Of a stretch of 64,000 nucleotides of DNA, positions 21,270 to 31,729 are shown piece by piece. Position 1 is the first letter of the stretch, and every line of letters begins with the position of its first letter. Below the pieces are notes generated by a model. The model was given only the letters and a program-made list of their open reading frames with translations, was not told where the DNA came from and made no database searches. Position numbers and translations under genes: made by a program. Origin of the DNA: Neopestalotiopsis rosae (taxonomy: Eukaryota > Ascomycota > Sordariomycetes > Amphisphaeriales > Sporocadaceae); assembly GCA_023078685.1 (NCBI GenBank), contig JALGAS010000004.1, forward strand, positions 3,658,001 to 3,722,000, written 5' to 3'.

Positions 21270-21520
21270 TGCTGAGATGTGATGCTCCCAGCGTTTAAAA
21301 GAAACTACCTCTGCCATTGTGGCAGCTGAATACAAGTTGAAGGTGACTCCAGCCTGTCCTATGACCGCTTCAAGGATAGACTGGAGCTGATTCAGAGGAT
21401 ACCTTTGACCAGTGCTGAAAAGTCGGCCGGAATTGCAACTATAAGTTCGTCGGAATGTCCGATAATTTTGAATCCGCCATCGATGGCGCTGGTATCGCAA
21501 TACCCTGGGCAAAAATTACA
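21270..21520 (-). pseudogene. array family relic H, N-terminal part of exon 2
   Basis: After an intron-like ...CAG the sequence translates to YCDTSAIDGGFKIIGHSDE and LIVAIPADFSALVKGI, then runs into TGA. The rest of the family protein cannot be aligned. No exon 1 or promoter cassette is recognisable upstream. Confidence 0.7.
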
Positions 21521-22239
21521 TAGTTCTGGGTCGTTCATTTGGCAATGTGAAGGCATGACCGCATAAGTCGCCAATGACGGATGAAGGTGGATTATTATGC
21601 AACAACTACTTTTCTTCCCAGTGATATTTTCTCAGATGTAGTTGTCATTCTAGAGAGAGCGATTCAGAATAAAAAAGTCCTGTGTTATGTACACACCGTG
21701 ACAAATTTCAGTTTCGTGATTGAGTCACATAGTCGCGGTCCAATCTACCATGCCGATCAACACTGTCAAGCTGTGCACGAGATGGCCTGCTTAGGCACTT
21801 GCGCATTGACACACGTGTAATAATGGCGCGTCCCTTTTTTATCGCGACGCGCTTCAAACCTTATCCAACGACACTTGGGTCTTGAAGAATGTGGATGCGG
21901 GAGATTCACGAGAGAACAAAGAAAAGAAAAGTACTCGTTTGCTCGACCGCAGTACACCTACCACTTGTTTTAACAAGCTTCTGAACAGTTATTGATTGTG
22001 ATTCACGGAGAATTGATCCATAATAGTGTCAAAATAAGGTTTCTCGCATTCTTGTAATTCGTAGCCTCATGAATTAATTAGAAAGCTCAATAGCTGTTCG
22101 TCGTTAAGGACGAGAACATAAAGATGCTGTCTCATTTTCCTTGATCACTTTCCTGTAGGCGCGCGATCCGAGATCGAATCCTCAAAAATCACAAGCCTGG
22201 CCCAGTTCCGTAGTAGAGTGTAGTCCATTACCCAATTCA
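21521..22239. other. intergenic
   Basis: Between relic H and copy I. Nothing recognised. Confidence 0.5.
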
Positions 22240-23127
22240 CTAATCCGTATCATTGGAATAATCCGAGTCATCAGACTTATCAGAGACATGAACCTCGGCC
22301 AAGGTGACTCCTTCATCGTCCTTGAATATGACCGTAGTCTTGTTTCCCTTGGTATCGCGAACGACAGTCGTCTGCTCGGGGTCCCAACGGTTGTAGATCT
22401 TGGCCGCGTATGGATCCTCCTGAATGATTCTGCCAATGGGAACGTCGGCAACTTCACTTTCGTCACGGAGAATTTCTTCCTCCTCATCTGAGATGCTGAG
22501 CAGCACACAACTGTGCAGTCCATCGCTGTCGAGCTCTCCAATGAACTTTGTGATAGCTGTGCGGATTCTACCATCCGAGATAGCATTGTGATTGGAAGAA
22601 GTAGGCGCCTTGGTCATTCCAACCTTTGCAAGGTGTCGTGCGAGTTCAGAAGGGACACCGACAACCAGGTCGTTAAAGGTGCCAGCAATCCTGAAGCCAC
22701 CGGGGATGATAGTAGTTTTCTTGTACCCTGCAGATAGCTATCAGCATCGGTGCCGTACAGAAATGGAGTGAGAAGAGGCGGGGATGGGGATCTTACAGTA
22801 CTTGTCCTTGATGTAGCAATTGTCACGTGCTAGTACCCCCACCAAGGTACTAGTACCAACACCTCCAGCCACTACGGCATTTCCGCCCTTTTCCTTTCTT
22901 CACCCACTTTAGCTTGCACCTTTGCCATCAGTAGATTGATCAGTTTTGCCCTGAACACTCCCACTGTGTGGCCCTGCAGCTAGATATATTCACTCATTCA
23001 CTTTAACTTCGTTCCATTGATCGTTCCACGTGTACCAGTGACCTCGCAGCCCCTGACGGGCCTTACAGCAATAGTAGTCTCGATCCCCGCTTCGAGCGTA
23101 CTTTGAGAGTTTGACGTGGACAGACAT
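22240..23127 (-). CDS. array family copy I, intact, with an extra intron in exon 1
   Basis: Proposed exons 23067-23127, 22797-22829 and 22240-22727 give 193 aa in one frame. Exon 1 starts MSVHVKLSKYARSGDRDYYC. Where the other copies continue directly to ...DKY, here 246 bp intervene (22821-23066). Splicing GTAAGG (23066) to CTAG (22830) removes 237 nt and restores SRDNCYIKDKY; the old 69-nt intron (22728-22796) follows and joins WYKKTTIIPGGF. Skipping the middle exon is also in frame (182 aa). Family blocks: LVVGVPSELARHLAKVGM, RIRTAITKFIGELDSDG, LHSCVLLSISDEEEEILRDE, PYAAKIYNRWDPEQTTVVRD, TTVIFKDDEGVTLAEVHV and the acidic end KSDDSDYSNDTD. Complete promoter cassette at 23378-23505. Function unknown. 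Confidence 0.78.
22821..23066. mobile_element. 246-bp insertion in exon 1 of copy I, possible introner-like element
   Basis: AGCAAT occurs at both edges (22815-22820 and 23067-23072) and fits a 6-bp target duplication. Read on the minus strand the insert begins with a 5' splice site (GTAAGG) and has CTAG nine bases before its end. No coding content and no clear terminal inverted repeats. No second copy was spotted in this window. Confidence 0.55.
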
Positions 23128-23377
23128 GATTGATGTGATGTATGTTGTAGAAAGACGTGGGGTCTAATCGTATGTGCTTTCGATTCGATTGGTACGTAGT
23201 GTGTGAGAGCAGGTGACTTGATAAGCAAGTACGAGGATTGGAAAATGATTGATTGCAAGGGTGCGAGGCTGTTCAGGTGTTTGAGTCAGTCAGAATACCC
23301 TAATAAACTTGCAAGTTTTCTTTCTGGTGGAACAGGAGGTAAGGAAAAATGAACAGGAAAGTCGAGAGGACTGGACA

Positions 23378-23505
23378 GGTATTTATAGTAAATAAAACTC
23401 TCCCCCACCACCTGGCGATGCTGAGCTTGCCAGTAGGTCGCGCAGCCTGCGCAGCTGTTCGAGCTGGCCAGGCAGCTCAGATTCTGCCAGGTGGTGAACC
23501 TTCCG
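23378..23505 (-). promoter_or_regulatory. array promoter cassette of copy I
   Basis: TATAAAT at 23381-23387, GGTGGGGGAGAG, gcgcagcctgcgcagctg with a weak right arm (ttcgagctgg), and the outer gccaggtggtgaacc. About 250 bp from TATA to ATG. Confidence 0.8.
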
Positions 23506-24370
23506 TCTGATGGTCTGAAAGACCCAGTATCCAGTACGAACTTCTTTTGGGGAAAGAGAGGATGCGTGGTGGAAGTACCATCGCTGGGAGCTCGGGCGCA
23601 TCAGCGACCTGCCAGCATACAGTACAGCTACTCGCTCGAATGTTTCTTCATAAATAGCCTCTCTACAAAGGAATTATCCCAAGCTACTTCATTTCGCAAT
23701 ATAACTTTGATGAAAAGTTGGGGACCCGATACCCATCTTACAAAGAGATCGATGACCTGCGATACGCAAAAAGTGACCGACAAGGTATTCATAATAATAC
23801 AAAGAGGAATAGTTTTTGGGTATGAACTATCATCTGCAACTGTATGCCTTTGTCTAAGAAGCTTGATTCATAATTACTGTCGAATTTGTGATTTAGTCAT
23901 CCCGGAATCGTGGCTTGACAACGAACTGTCATAAATACATATATGTTCGGTACTCATGCGCTCAGTAGCGGGGACCACGGCCAGCAATAAACAAGGGATT
24001 GATGCATCGTAACCAAGACACACTACATGTAGCAGATGATCAATGAGCCAATTATCGCAGCGGAACTTAGGAGAGACCTTCCTCGGTCAGTAGTGTGGGT
24101 TGTGACTACGGGGGCTGCGAATAGCAATGAGACATAAATCATTATCCATGGTTGTTAAAATAGTGCACAGTACAACATACACGTGAAGGCAATGTGAGGA
24201 CGACTTCAAATGGAAGAATAACTTCGGTGTTTGCGTGACCAAGTGTGCTTCATTCATGATTATGGCTCGGCACACTAGAGTGTATCTTGGTGTAAGAGCA
24301 AAAACGCCATATCCCATTGTTTGTATCGTCTGAAACTTCATTATGGTCCCTTTGAAAGTGCTCCTACCCC
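23506..24370. other. intergenic
   Basis: Between the copy I cassette and the 3' end of copy J. Nothing recognised. Confidence 0.5.
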
Positions 24371-24921
24371 CTAAACATAGACGCGCAGGATCTCGGTTGC
24401 CTCAAAGTCCTTAAAAGTAACCAGCATCCTGCCATTGGTACCTCTTTCCATTGTAGTGTTTGCGGGCTCCCACGAGTAGAATACCTTTGCGGCAAACTGG
24501 TTCTCCTTGATGATGAGATCCAAGGTACAATCGCCTGCAACTCCCTCCTCACAGCGGAGATCGTCAACTTCGTCCTCGGCAATGTCCAGCAGAACACAGT
24601 TATGAAGACCATGCTTATCCCGCTCTCCCATGAATTCGGCGATGGCCGTCTGCATTCGAGAGGCGCCACAATCCTTCAAGAGCTTCGCGAACTCTCCTGG
24701 AATAGCAACAATGAGATCGTCGCCGCTTTCGTGGATCTTGAATCCACCCTTGACTGCGGTCACATCGCGTCGCCCTTGAATGTCCAGCATTAGTATTGGG
24801 ATGAAGGGAGGGAACACAGCTAAAAGGGCTCGAGCTTACAATACTTCTCGCGAATGTAGTTGTATTCGTCGCGCTCGCGGAGGAGAGCGTACTTCTTGTT
24901 GCGCACAGTCTGAGTAGACAT
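24371..24921 (-). CDS. array family copy J, intact, no acidic tail
   Basis: A 161-aa protein, last member of the array. Exon 1 24840-24921 (82 nt, MSTQTVRNKKYALLRERDEY, ending REKY), intron 24775-24839 (65 nt), exon 2 24371-24774. Blocks: DVTAVKGGFKIHESGDD, LIVAIPGEFAKLLKDCGA, RMQTAIAEFMGERDKHG, LHNCVLLDIAEDEVDDLRCE, QFAAKVFYSWEPANTTMERG, MLVTFKDFEATEILRVYV*. Short variant without acidic tail, closest in layout to copy G. Complete promoter cassette at 25100-25225. No signal peptide or TM. Function unknown. Confidence 0.85.
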
Positions 24922-25099
24922 TGTGAAGAGACCGAGGAGTTGGTGATGTCTTGTTGTAATGATTGAACAAGGTGGAAGTATTACTGCACAGCGTGATTGA
25001 AGTAGTTGAAGCCAAGCCCTTTGGAGAAGAGTCAAGAAAGCCTGGATGATATGAGGGGGGGAAAAGAAAAAAAAAGCTGGAACAATTGGGAAATTGGGA

Positions 25100-25225
25100 A
25101 GGCATTTATAGATAAAAATCCGTCCCCCCGCCAGCTGGCGAGTGCAAAGCTTGACAGCAGGCCGCGCAGCCTGAACAGCTGCACAGGCTGGCCTGGTAAC
25201 GTCAATTCTGCCGGGTGGTGAGCTT
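25100..25225 (-). promoter_or_regulatory. array promoter cassette of copy J
   Basis: TATAAAT at 25103-25110, GGCGGGGGGACGG run, ccgcgcagcctgaacagctg followed by cacaggctggcctgg (palindrome with two changes), outer gccgggtggtgagc. Marks the right end of the array. Confidence 0.8.
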
Positions 25226-26341
25226 TTCATTAGGTATTGTGAATCTTTATGATTGAATTGTGTCTAATCAGTGCGGCTGTCATTGTTGCTCTGGTAGAGT
25301 ATTGCGGCATGGGGCCTATGTCCGTGGTAGCCACGGATCCCCAAGCAGTATGAGCAAGATCGGCCATGGGTGAAGAAACAAAAAATACAGAGATGATTCA
25401 AATTTTCTCTGCGCACCATTGAACGTCCTGGTCTCCAGGAGCCGGCAGGATTCGACCATACAAAGTTGTAGCCTCAAATCATTGTGGCCAGGACACGCTC
25501 TAGTTTGCACACTCTCCATGAGAAGAGACGCATCATGATTGCTAAAGGCTGTGACATTCCCTCTTCCTCTCAATGCGTCGTGTGCCGTGGTCGTGGTTGC
25601 ATAAATCAAGCAGTGTTCATTCGATGCTTGTCCCGATTGACTGTTATGGAGAGTACTGGTCCAGGGACGGATTCAGTCACGATATTGTGATAGCCCTCGG
25701 CCGAAATTTATCATCTGGAGGATATCAAATGTCCCAGAACGATGAAGGGATGCCTATATATGTTCCTGATGGGATGCCCACCAAGCTAGCTTGCGTTCGC
25801 AAACCCACCCAGGAAACAATACTCATTTGCTTGTTTCTGGTTACATTGAATCAGTGACATCCTCCACCAAACAAGCATTCAACAGCCTCGAGTGCATTTA
25901 CACTGGTGAGCAGTATAGATATCAGTCACCGGAGTAGACGCAAACCCAGATCAATGGAACTGTACAAATATTTGCCTCTTCACTCTGTGTCACCTAGATT
26001 GCGACCAGCATATGAATATAACGCACTCTGTAGTAGCTTGCATGGACAATCTTCAGGAACCTTGGAAGCGCGATAGAAATAAAGCTCTTTTCCAACATCC
26101 AGCAACATTTAGAGCAAAGTCACAGGGACAAATGATGGCCACAATCGAGATAGAATTGTCTGAAACTGGATAGACACGTATATCATCATACACCTAGTAG
26201 AAGCAATGAGTATGCTTATATGTGTGGAAGGAAACTTCGTTTACCGTTCTGAATAGCTACGTAGAGTGGAATCTGCCAGGCATGTAATACACCCCAAGTT
26301 TGTTGCGTGCTAGGAAGATACAAATGGTTGCAGCATCTGTA
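25226..26341. other. intergenic
   Basis: Between the array and the methyltransferase 3' end. No gene recognised. Confidence 0.55.
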
Positions 26342-27350
26342 TCAGACTTGGTCACTCTTCACAAGCTCCCCCCAAACTCTGGGCATCATGCTCCAAGGCT
26401 CCTGCTCTCCTTGAATAGACTCTACATTTTCCCAATTGCCCGCCTGCTTCAAGATCTGAACAATGTCTCGCATCATATCACAGTCACCTACTCCGAAGCG
26501 CCAGAATGGACTCCAGAGGGCTACGTATCGGCATGTCAGTTTTGATTACATGGCTCAATTGTTGCAGCGGGACGGGGACTTACTCTGAACGAGCCTCGTA
26601 ACAGTGTCGTTGTTCCGATGGTGCTCCCAAAAGATGAGTTTGCCACCAGGCTTGAGCAGCTTGTACAAGCGCCGGGCGACGGCGTGAGGATCGGACACGG
26701 AGCACAACACTTGAATGCAGAGCACGGTGTCCACGTTGCCATCCTCGATGCCGTGCTGCTCCATGATATCTGTGTCCTCAATACCACAGGTGATCACGGT
26801 GTACTTGTCTCGGATGTTGGACTCCTGGATCTTGCCCTCTAGTTCTTTCACGAAGAAGGCATTCTTTTCAATCCCGTAGATCTGAGTGACGTTGTCGAGA
26901 TTGAAACTCTGCAGTTGGTTGCCGAGCGCAGGGCCCAGATCGACGACGAGACCGCTTGCATGAGAGACGAGGGTCGGAACAGCGGTGGTGGCTTCATAGC
27001 GCTGGAAATGCTGGTCTGGACGAGTAAGTTGCAAAATAAGCAAATTGTGCCAGGTGAAGTCATGTCTATGTGGAATTATGGGATGGAATGAGAATACACC
27101 TACTCAGTGTCTTGTACCAAAGCGTAAAGGCTTGGTCTCTCCATCGCGACATTCCCGAGATGGCACTCAGCCCTTGAAATTTGAAGGCATCGACAACTGT
27201 TACGCGTAGGGCTGCACGGCATGGTGAGTCAGGACCTGAAAACTTGTTGCGCAGAATAACATAGCAAATTCACTTACACCAAGCTGCATACTTCAGCGGC
27301 TCGTATGGCTCCATGTAGCTGGCCCAGCGTTTGCCAATATCAAATGGCAT
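26342..27350 (-). CDS. SAM-dependent methyltransferase (class I, Methyltransf_11 type)
   Basis: A 258-aa small-molecule methyltransferase, four exons: 27278-27350, 27104-27196, 26584-27015 and 26342-26520. Starts MPFDIGKRWASYMEPYEPLK. Motif I is VVDLGPALGNQLQSF (family consensus DxGxGxG, here DLGPALG), motif II acidic residue in YGIEKNAFF, and the post-I region DTVLCIQVLCSV then LLKPGGKLIFWEH. The third-exon frame runs a few codons past the true donor (GTAAGT). The C-terminal exon LWSPFWRFGVGDCDMM matches the end typical of fungal METTL7/UbiE-like enzymes. Substrate not inferable. It is transcribed in the same direction as the neighbouring lipase. Confidence 0.82.
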
Positions 27351-27764
27351 GGTTGATTCGTGAGGAGGAATATGCGCTTCTATATCTCCAGTAGTGTATA
27401 CATTAGGAGGGAAGAAGGAAGGGGAATCTCATTCGTAGGCGGAATTACTTTTGAAAGCACCCCTGACACTCTACATCCATATCCGGGAGGCGCATATCTG
27501 ACCATACACAAGCTTGATAGCACTTAGGGCTTATGTCTGATGCACGCAGGAGACAATATGCGAGGGCGTTATGCGAATGATGTGACCAATGTGGCGTGTG
27601 TATCTGTATTACAGCGGTGGCTTGGATTACCCCACCAACCTGATTATGTGTTGCGATAAGCGAGACATTACTTGGAAGTCCACCGAAACCCGTATGCACG
27701 GCTGATAATTACTCTTGGTACGCGTCAATTGACATCGACCTGTTCTCGACTGCACAACTTTCCA
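27351..27764. other. intergenic
   Basis: 5' region of the methyltransferase and 3' flank of the lipase. Nothing else recognised. Confidence 0.5.
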
Positions 27765-28694
27765 TTAGACGATACCCCGACAAGCCGCATTGGGGTCGAG
27801 AGGGTTGCCGATACTAATGCCAAAGTATTTCAAGTGGGCGGCGTTGATGCCTCGCCCACCATTACCGATGCCAATACCAATCTCGCTCTGATTACAGTCG
27901 GCCGGCTCCTGCCCCTCGCATTGGAACGTGTTCTCGATGGTGGGCGTATCGTCGCTTTGCCAGTACTCGGTGCTGTGGTGTCGGTAGCCGTCGTCCTGAT
28001 ACGGGATCTGCGGCACGCCGTCGTTGGCGTGGGTGACGCGATACATGGTGCCGGGAAACACCGTGTCGATAAAGTCGGCATAGTTTGGGTCGCCCGTCCG
28101 GGGCTGGCCGTAGGTGTAGGGCGTGAGGCTCAACCCCTGACCGACCAGTGAAGCCGCGGCCAAGGACGCTAATGCGCCGCCCATGCTGTGCCCCGTCACG
28201 GTCAAGTTGTAGCCCTCATGTTCTGCCATGCCAGCATCTATCGCGCTCTTGACTTCAGCGGCGACGGCATTGTACTGTCCGAGGTATCCTTGAGAACACT
28301 ATGGTTATATCAGTCAGTTGGTAGATTTACTTCGAATCGGCGACGGTTAACATACAGTACAGCCTAGGCATTCCAATCCGGGTGCGACACAAGAGATCAG
28401 GTCCTGGTCGAGGTCCGTCAAGAAGTCTTGAATATCAGAAGTTCCTCTGAAAGAAATGATGTATTCTTCGGCAGCATCATCTCTGAACAGCGTCGCTTGG
28501 GTACTAGTCGGGATGTCGTTGATATAAGTCTCGACTACACTTCCGTATGGTGGCACGGAACAGTCTGAGCTATACGCAGCCGATGCAAAGGCAGCGTAGC
28601 GCTCCAGTGTTGCAAGCAGTCCCGCATCAATAGGGGTCTTGGTAGCGGAGGCTACTCCGGCCAAGATTGAGCTCAACAGTACGGCAAGATGCAT
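27765..28694 (-). CDS. secreted class 3 lipase
   Basis: A 290-aa secreted triacylglycerol lipase of the fungal Lipase_3 family. Exons 28356-28694 and 27765-28298, phase-0 intron. Signal peptide MHLAVLLSSILAGVASA; a short pro-region may follow. Oxyanion region EEYIISFRGTSDIQDF, nucleophile elbow GHSMGGALA, catalytic Asp in NDGVPQIPY and catalytic His in AHLKYFG, with ordered spacing typical of the family. Paired Cys (CVAPGLECLGC, CEGQEPADC) fit disulfides. Third-position GC is high. All catalytic residues are present, so an active extracellular enzyme is expected. Confidence 0.92.
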
Positions 28695-29134
28695 GATTGA
28701 AAGAAGCCTGAAGACTGGATTGGAGGCTCTACATGTCTTTCGTGTAAGTAGACGACGAAATTATATAGACGCTCCGCCCATATTGCATTGCGGTTGAATA
28801 GAGATCACATGTGCCTAGGCAGGTCGACGTTGGGGTCAATCATACGTCACAATAAAATGCCTTGAAGCTAGAGATTGAGAAGAATGACATTGGTCGCATT
28901 AGACTGCGGAGAAGAGCATGTTAATCATAATCCTCACGATGAAGACCGAATAAACCAATCGCAAAGTCGCGCCGCATCGAGCTAGCCCATTTAACGGCAG
29001 TTGATTCGACGGGGCTCAGGCCCCCTAAAAGGCGTCGGCATTTGGAGATACGCTGTCGTATAGTGGACTCTGTTAAGCCAGTGCCCCAACGCGATATGTC
29101 CACACTAATTTCGCGGCACCAAAATACGTGGTTG
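28695..29134. other. intergenic
   Basis: Lipase promoter side and 3' flank of the oxidoreductase. A TATATAG-like sequence lies near 28762 upstream of the lipase. Confidence 0.5.
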
Positions 29135-30142
29135 CTAAGGAGCGACCTGGACAACAACCTTGCCTTTGACGCGACCCGTGTTTAGTCTCTCGAAAGCTTC
29201 CCTTACCTGGTCGAAATGAAAGACACTGTCAATAATGATCTTGTTTTTGGGTAGTGTCAGGGCATCTTTCAGGTAGGCGTCCTTGTATTCCAGGTTGATG
29301 CAGGTGTACGATGGGCCGAGGCCGACCCTGCCGCACAGAGCGCGACTGAGCATCTGGGGATTGGACAGGTATGTGTATCGACCACCCATTGCGAGTCTTT
29401 CTGCAGATGTCTTGTCGCCGACAATTGTCACGTACCGCTTCGCAAGACCAACACATTCCGAGCCACCGACGCAGTCGATGATGGCATCAGGCGCGAACTC
29501 TCTGATTTTGTCGGGTACGCTTGTCGTAGTGTAGTCAATGATCTCGTCGGCGCCCATGCTGCGTGTAAAGTCCGCCTTACTGCCCGAACACGAAGCAATA
29601 ACTTGCCATCCACGCTGCTTTGCAATGTGGCTGACATACATTCCACAGCTTGAGCTGCCACCAAGGACAGCGAGCTTGTTTGTTTGCATATATGGCTGGA
29701 CAGCTGCGATAGTAGTCTGCGCAGTGAGCCAGACCAATGGAAGTGCTGCCGCTTCCTCAAAGGACCACTCGATGGGCTTGGGCAATACAATGGCCTTGCC
29801 TGGACTGTTTGTGTCAACGGTAATCTTTTCACTAAGACTCCCCGAAGGAAAGAAGTAGACGATCCCAAAGACCTCATCGCCAGCCGTGTATCCTGATGAT
29901 GTGCCGGCCTCGTCCACGATGCCCGAGAAGTCCTCGCCCACGCCCTTCTCTTCCTGTATCAAGAACTTAGGGATATACCCCAATAAGGGATTTCCCATAA
30001 GCTGGGCGTCCACTGGATTCAAAGATGCGGCCTTGACTTTGATGCGCACTTCTGTTGGTCTCAATGGCGAGTTGTCATCTGGCAGATCAGATTCATGGAG
30101 GGCCTGGGGATAGCCCCCATAAGAGAATGTCCAGGCTTTCAT
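29135..30142 (-). CDS. zinc-independent MDR oxidoreductase (quinone/enoyl reductase-like)
   Basis: A 335-aa intronless NADPH-dependent reductase of the medium-chain dehydrogenase superfamily. Start at MKAWTFSYGG (30142), since the eight residues upstream are not conserved in type. The GroES-like domain has VKAASLNPVDAQLMG and GEDFSGIVDEAG; the Rossmann domain has KLAVLGGSSSCGMYVSHIAK as the dinucleotide loop and ADEIIDYTTT. The catalytic-zinc ligands of alcohol dehydrogenases are absent. It resembles reticulon-4-interacting-protein-type and stand-alone enoyl-reductase homologues. Substrate unknown. Confidence 0.87.
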   Translation of the reverse strand: MKAWTFSYGGYPQALHESDLPDDNSPLRPTEVRIKVKAASLNPVDAQLMGNPLLGYIPKFLIQEEKGVGEDFSGIVDEAGTSSGYTAGDEVFGIVYFFPSGSLSEKITVDTNSPGKAIVLPKPIEWSFEEAAALPLVWLTAQTTIAAVQPYMQTNKLAVLGGSSSCGMYVSHIAKQRGWQVIASCSGSKADFTRSMGADEIIDYTTTSVPDKIREFAPDAIIDCVGGSECVGLAKRYVTIVGDKTSAERLAMGGRYTYLSNPQMLSRALCGRVGLGPSYTCINLEYKDAYLKDALTLPKNKIIIDSVFHFDQVREAFERLNTGRVKGKVVVQVAP

Positions 30143-31729
30143 GTCTTGGCGGGGTGTAGACAACAAAGGTTATGGTCCGTCGACAGGTTCAAACTTCTGG
30201 AATGATTCGACTTGGTTTGTGGTGTTTTTTATCATCAAAGACATTTGTAAAAAATCAGTTTGAAATGAAATTTGTCAGCATAACGTCTAAACATCATCCT
30301 ATCGTGACAGATTCATTGATCTCTCCGGCGTGGCGTCCCACGGGATGATTGATGTCAAGCCCTCGGCGCAACCCGACCCCGCTCCGACTTCCCGTGACGC
30401 GCTCCATTGGACGCTCGAGTGTTGCTACTGTGTGGTACCGTGAGAGCCAGTCCTTTTCATCTGGACTATCCTCTGCTCATGGACGGCTTCGTCTGATTGA
30501 CTGAAGTGTTAACAAGAGATTGGTTGAGACAAAGATCAGATTACAAGTGACGGCGTGGTGTAGGGCCACGCTGGGTGTGCGGGTCATCGTACGGCTCAGG
30601 TTAGGGCAACCTCTCTGCCAACGGCTATGATGTAGGTTATCCCGACCGGACTGGTGGCACTTCTAGTAGTGCATTTGGGCAGGGCGGCTTCAATTAGGTA
30701 CCGAATCGCTACTGCCACAAAGACTCGCCGTCAAAGTCCAGGTTATTTCCATAGGAGCGCTAGCGATTCGATTCAATTCGATTCGCAAACTATCAACAAT
30801 GTTACCTTCTGCTATAACCGACGCTGAAAAGTAGCGACTGCTTCTCAAGAATCAACCTGAACCATGACTAATTGTCCTGCAAGCATGAGTGCATTTGCTG
30901 ATAGTGCTTGGCACTCCGGTAAGATTGTGAAGAAAGCCCAAAATAGCAAGCAACTCTCTTTGCATCTTCTTCTCACGATGAAGAAATACTCTTTCAGGGA
31001 CAGTCGTGCATAAGCGCTCGAGGAGAGAAATCGATCTGAAAACTCTCCGTGCCTGGATCGCTACCGGCTAAGGTATCACCCGTAAGCGATCGCCCGCTAG
31101 CTGCAGCCTACAGCGACTTCCCGCTAAGACTCCACTAGACTAACCCACTCCACTCCAAGAACATGCGCTGCATTTGTCCGTACTCTCCGCTTACTCATCT
31201 TCTTTACCTTGCGCAACAATTGCAAGGCCACTTTGAACAAATCGAGGGGCAACATGGAATTCTGAACCACGGCCGTGTTTTTCATCGATCATGCACAAGA
31301 TCGGACAACTAAGGGTTGTCCGCCCAGAGCGAGACCTCTCATAATGCGCTGCAACGACCTGTGTATTCGCACAATCGGCGCTTGCATCCTCCGCTGTTCT
31401 GCCCAAAATGGACACCCTAAGCGACGAGTCGAGCGCCTCAACTTGAAGAATTTTGACCGCTTGGTTGAATGATGATGACTCCAACATGAGGCTATGCGCG
31501 CGTTTTGTAGTTGACCGAACACCGAATACGACCAATTATCTTAGACTCTATCAATCATGGTGGAGCATCTTGACTGCTCCTTGCCCTCAATATGGTTCTT
31601 CTGAACTTTGTTCGCTGACTTGCCAAGCACGCTGAGCTTTATAGTATAAGTGAGGCAGTCAATACCCGAGGTCCAGCTCTCAGCAACGAATAATCACAAT
31701 TAAAGTTTCAACTTCACCAAGTTTCCATC
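30143..31729. other. intergenic, divergent region
   Basis: About 1.6 kb between the diverging oxidoreductase and FAD monooxygenase. TATAGTATAAG near 31640 could serve the monooxygenase. No gene seen. Confidence 0.55.

Noticed and set aside
8745..25225. Reading the repeated GC-rich palindromes as a CRISPR-like or other spaced repeat array
   Set aside because: Spacing is kilobases, each unit sits at a fixed place upstream of a gene, and the organism is a eukaryote.
24820..25230. Open frame running through the promoter cassette of copy J into exon 1, with similar short frames upstream of B, E and F
   Set aside because: Considered as a conserved N-terminal extension or uORF. It includes the TATA box and CT-rich leader, frames do not stay joined to exon 1 in the other copies, and the similarity is explained by cassette conservation.
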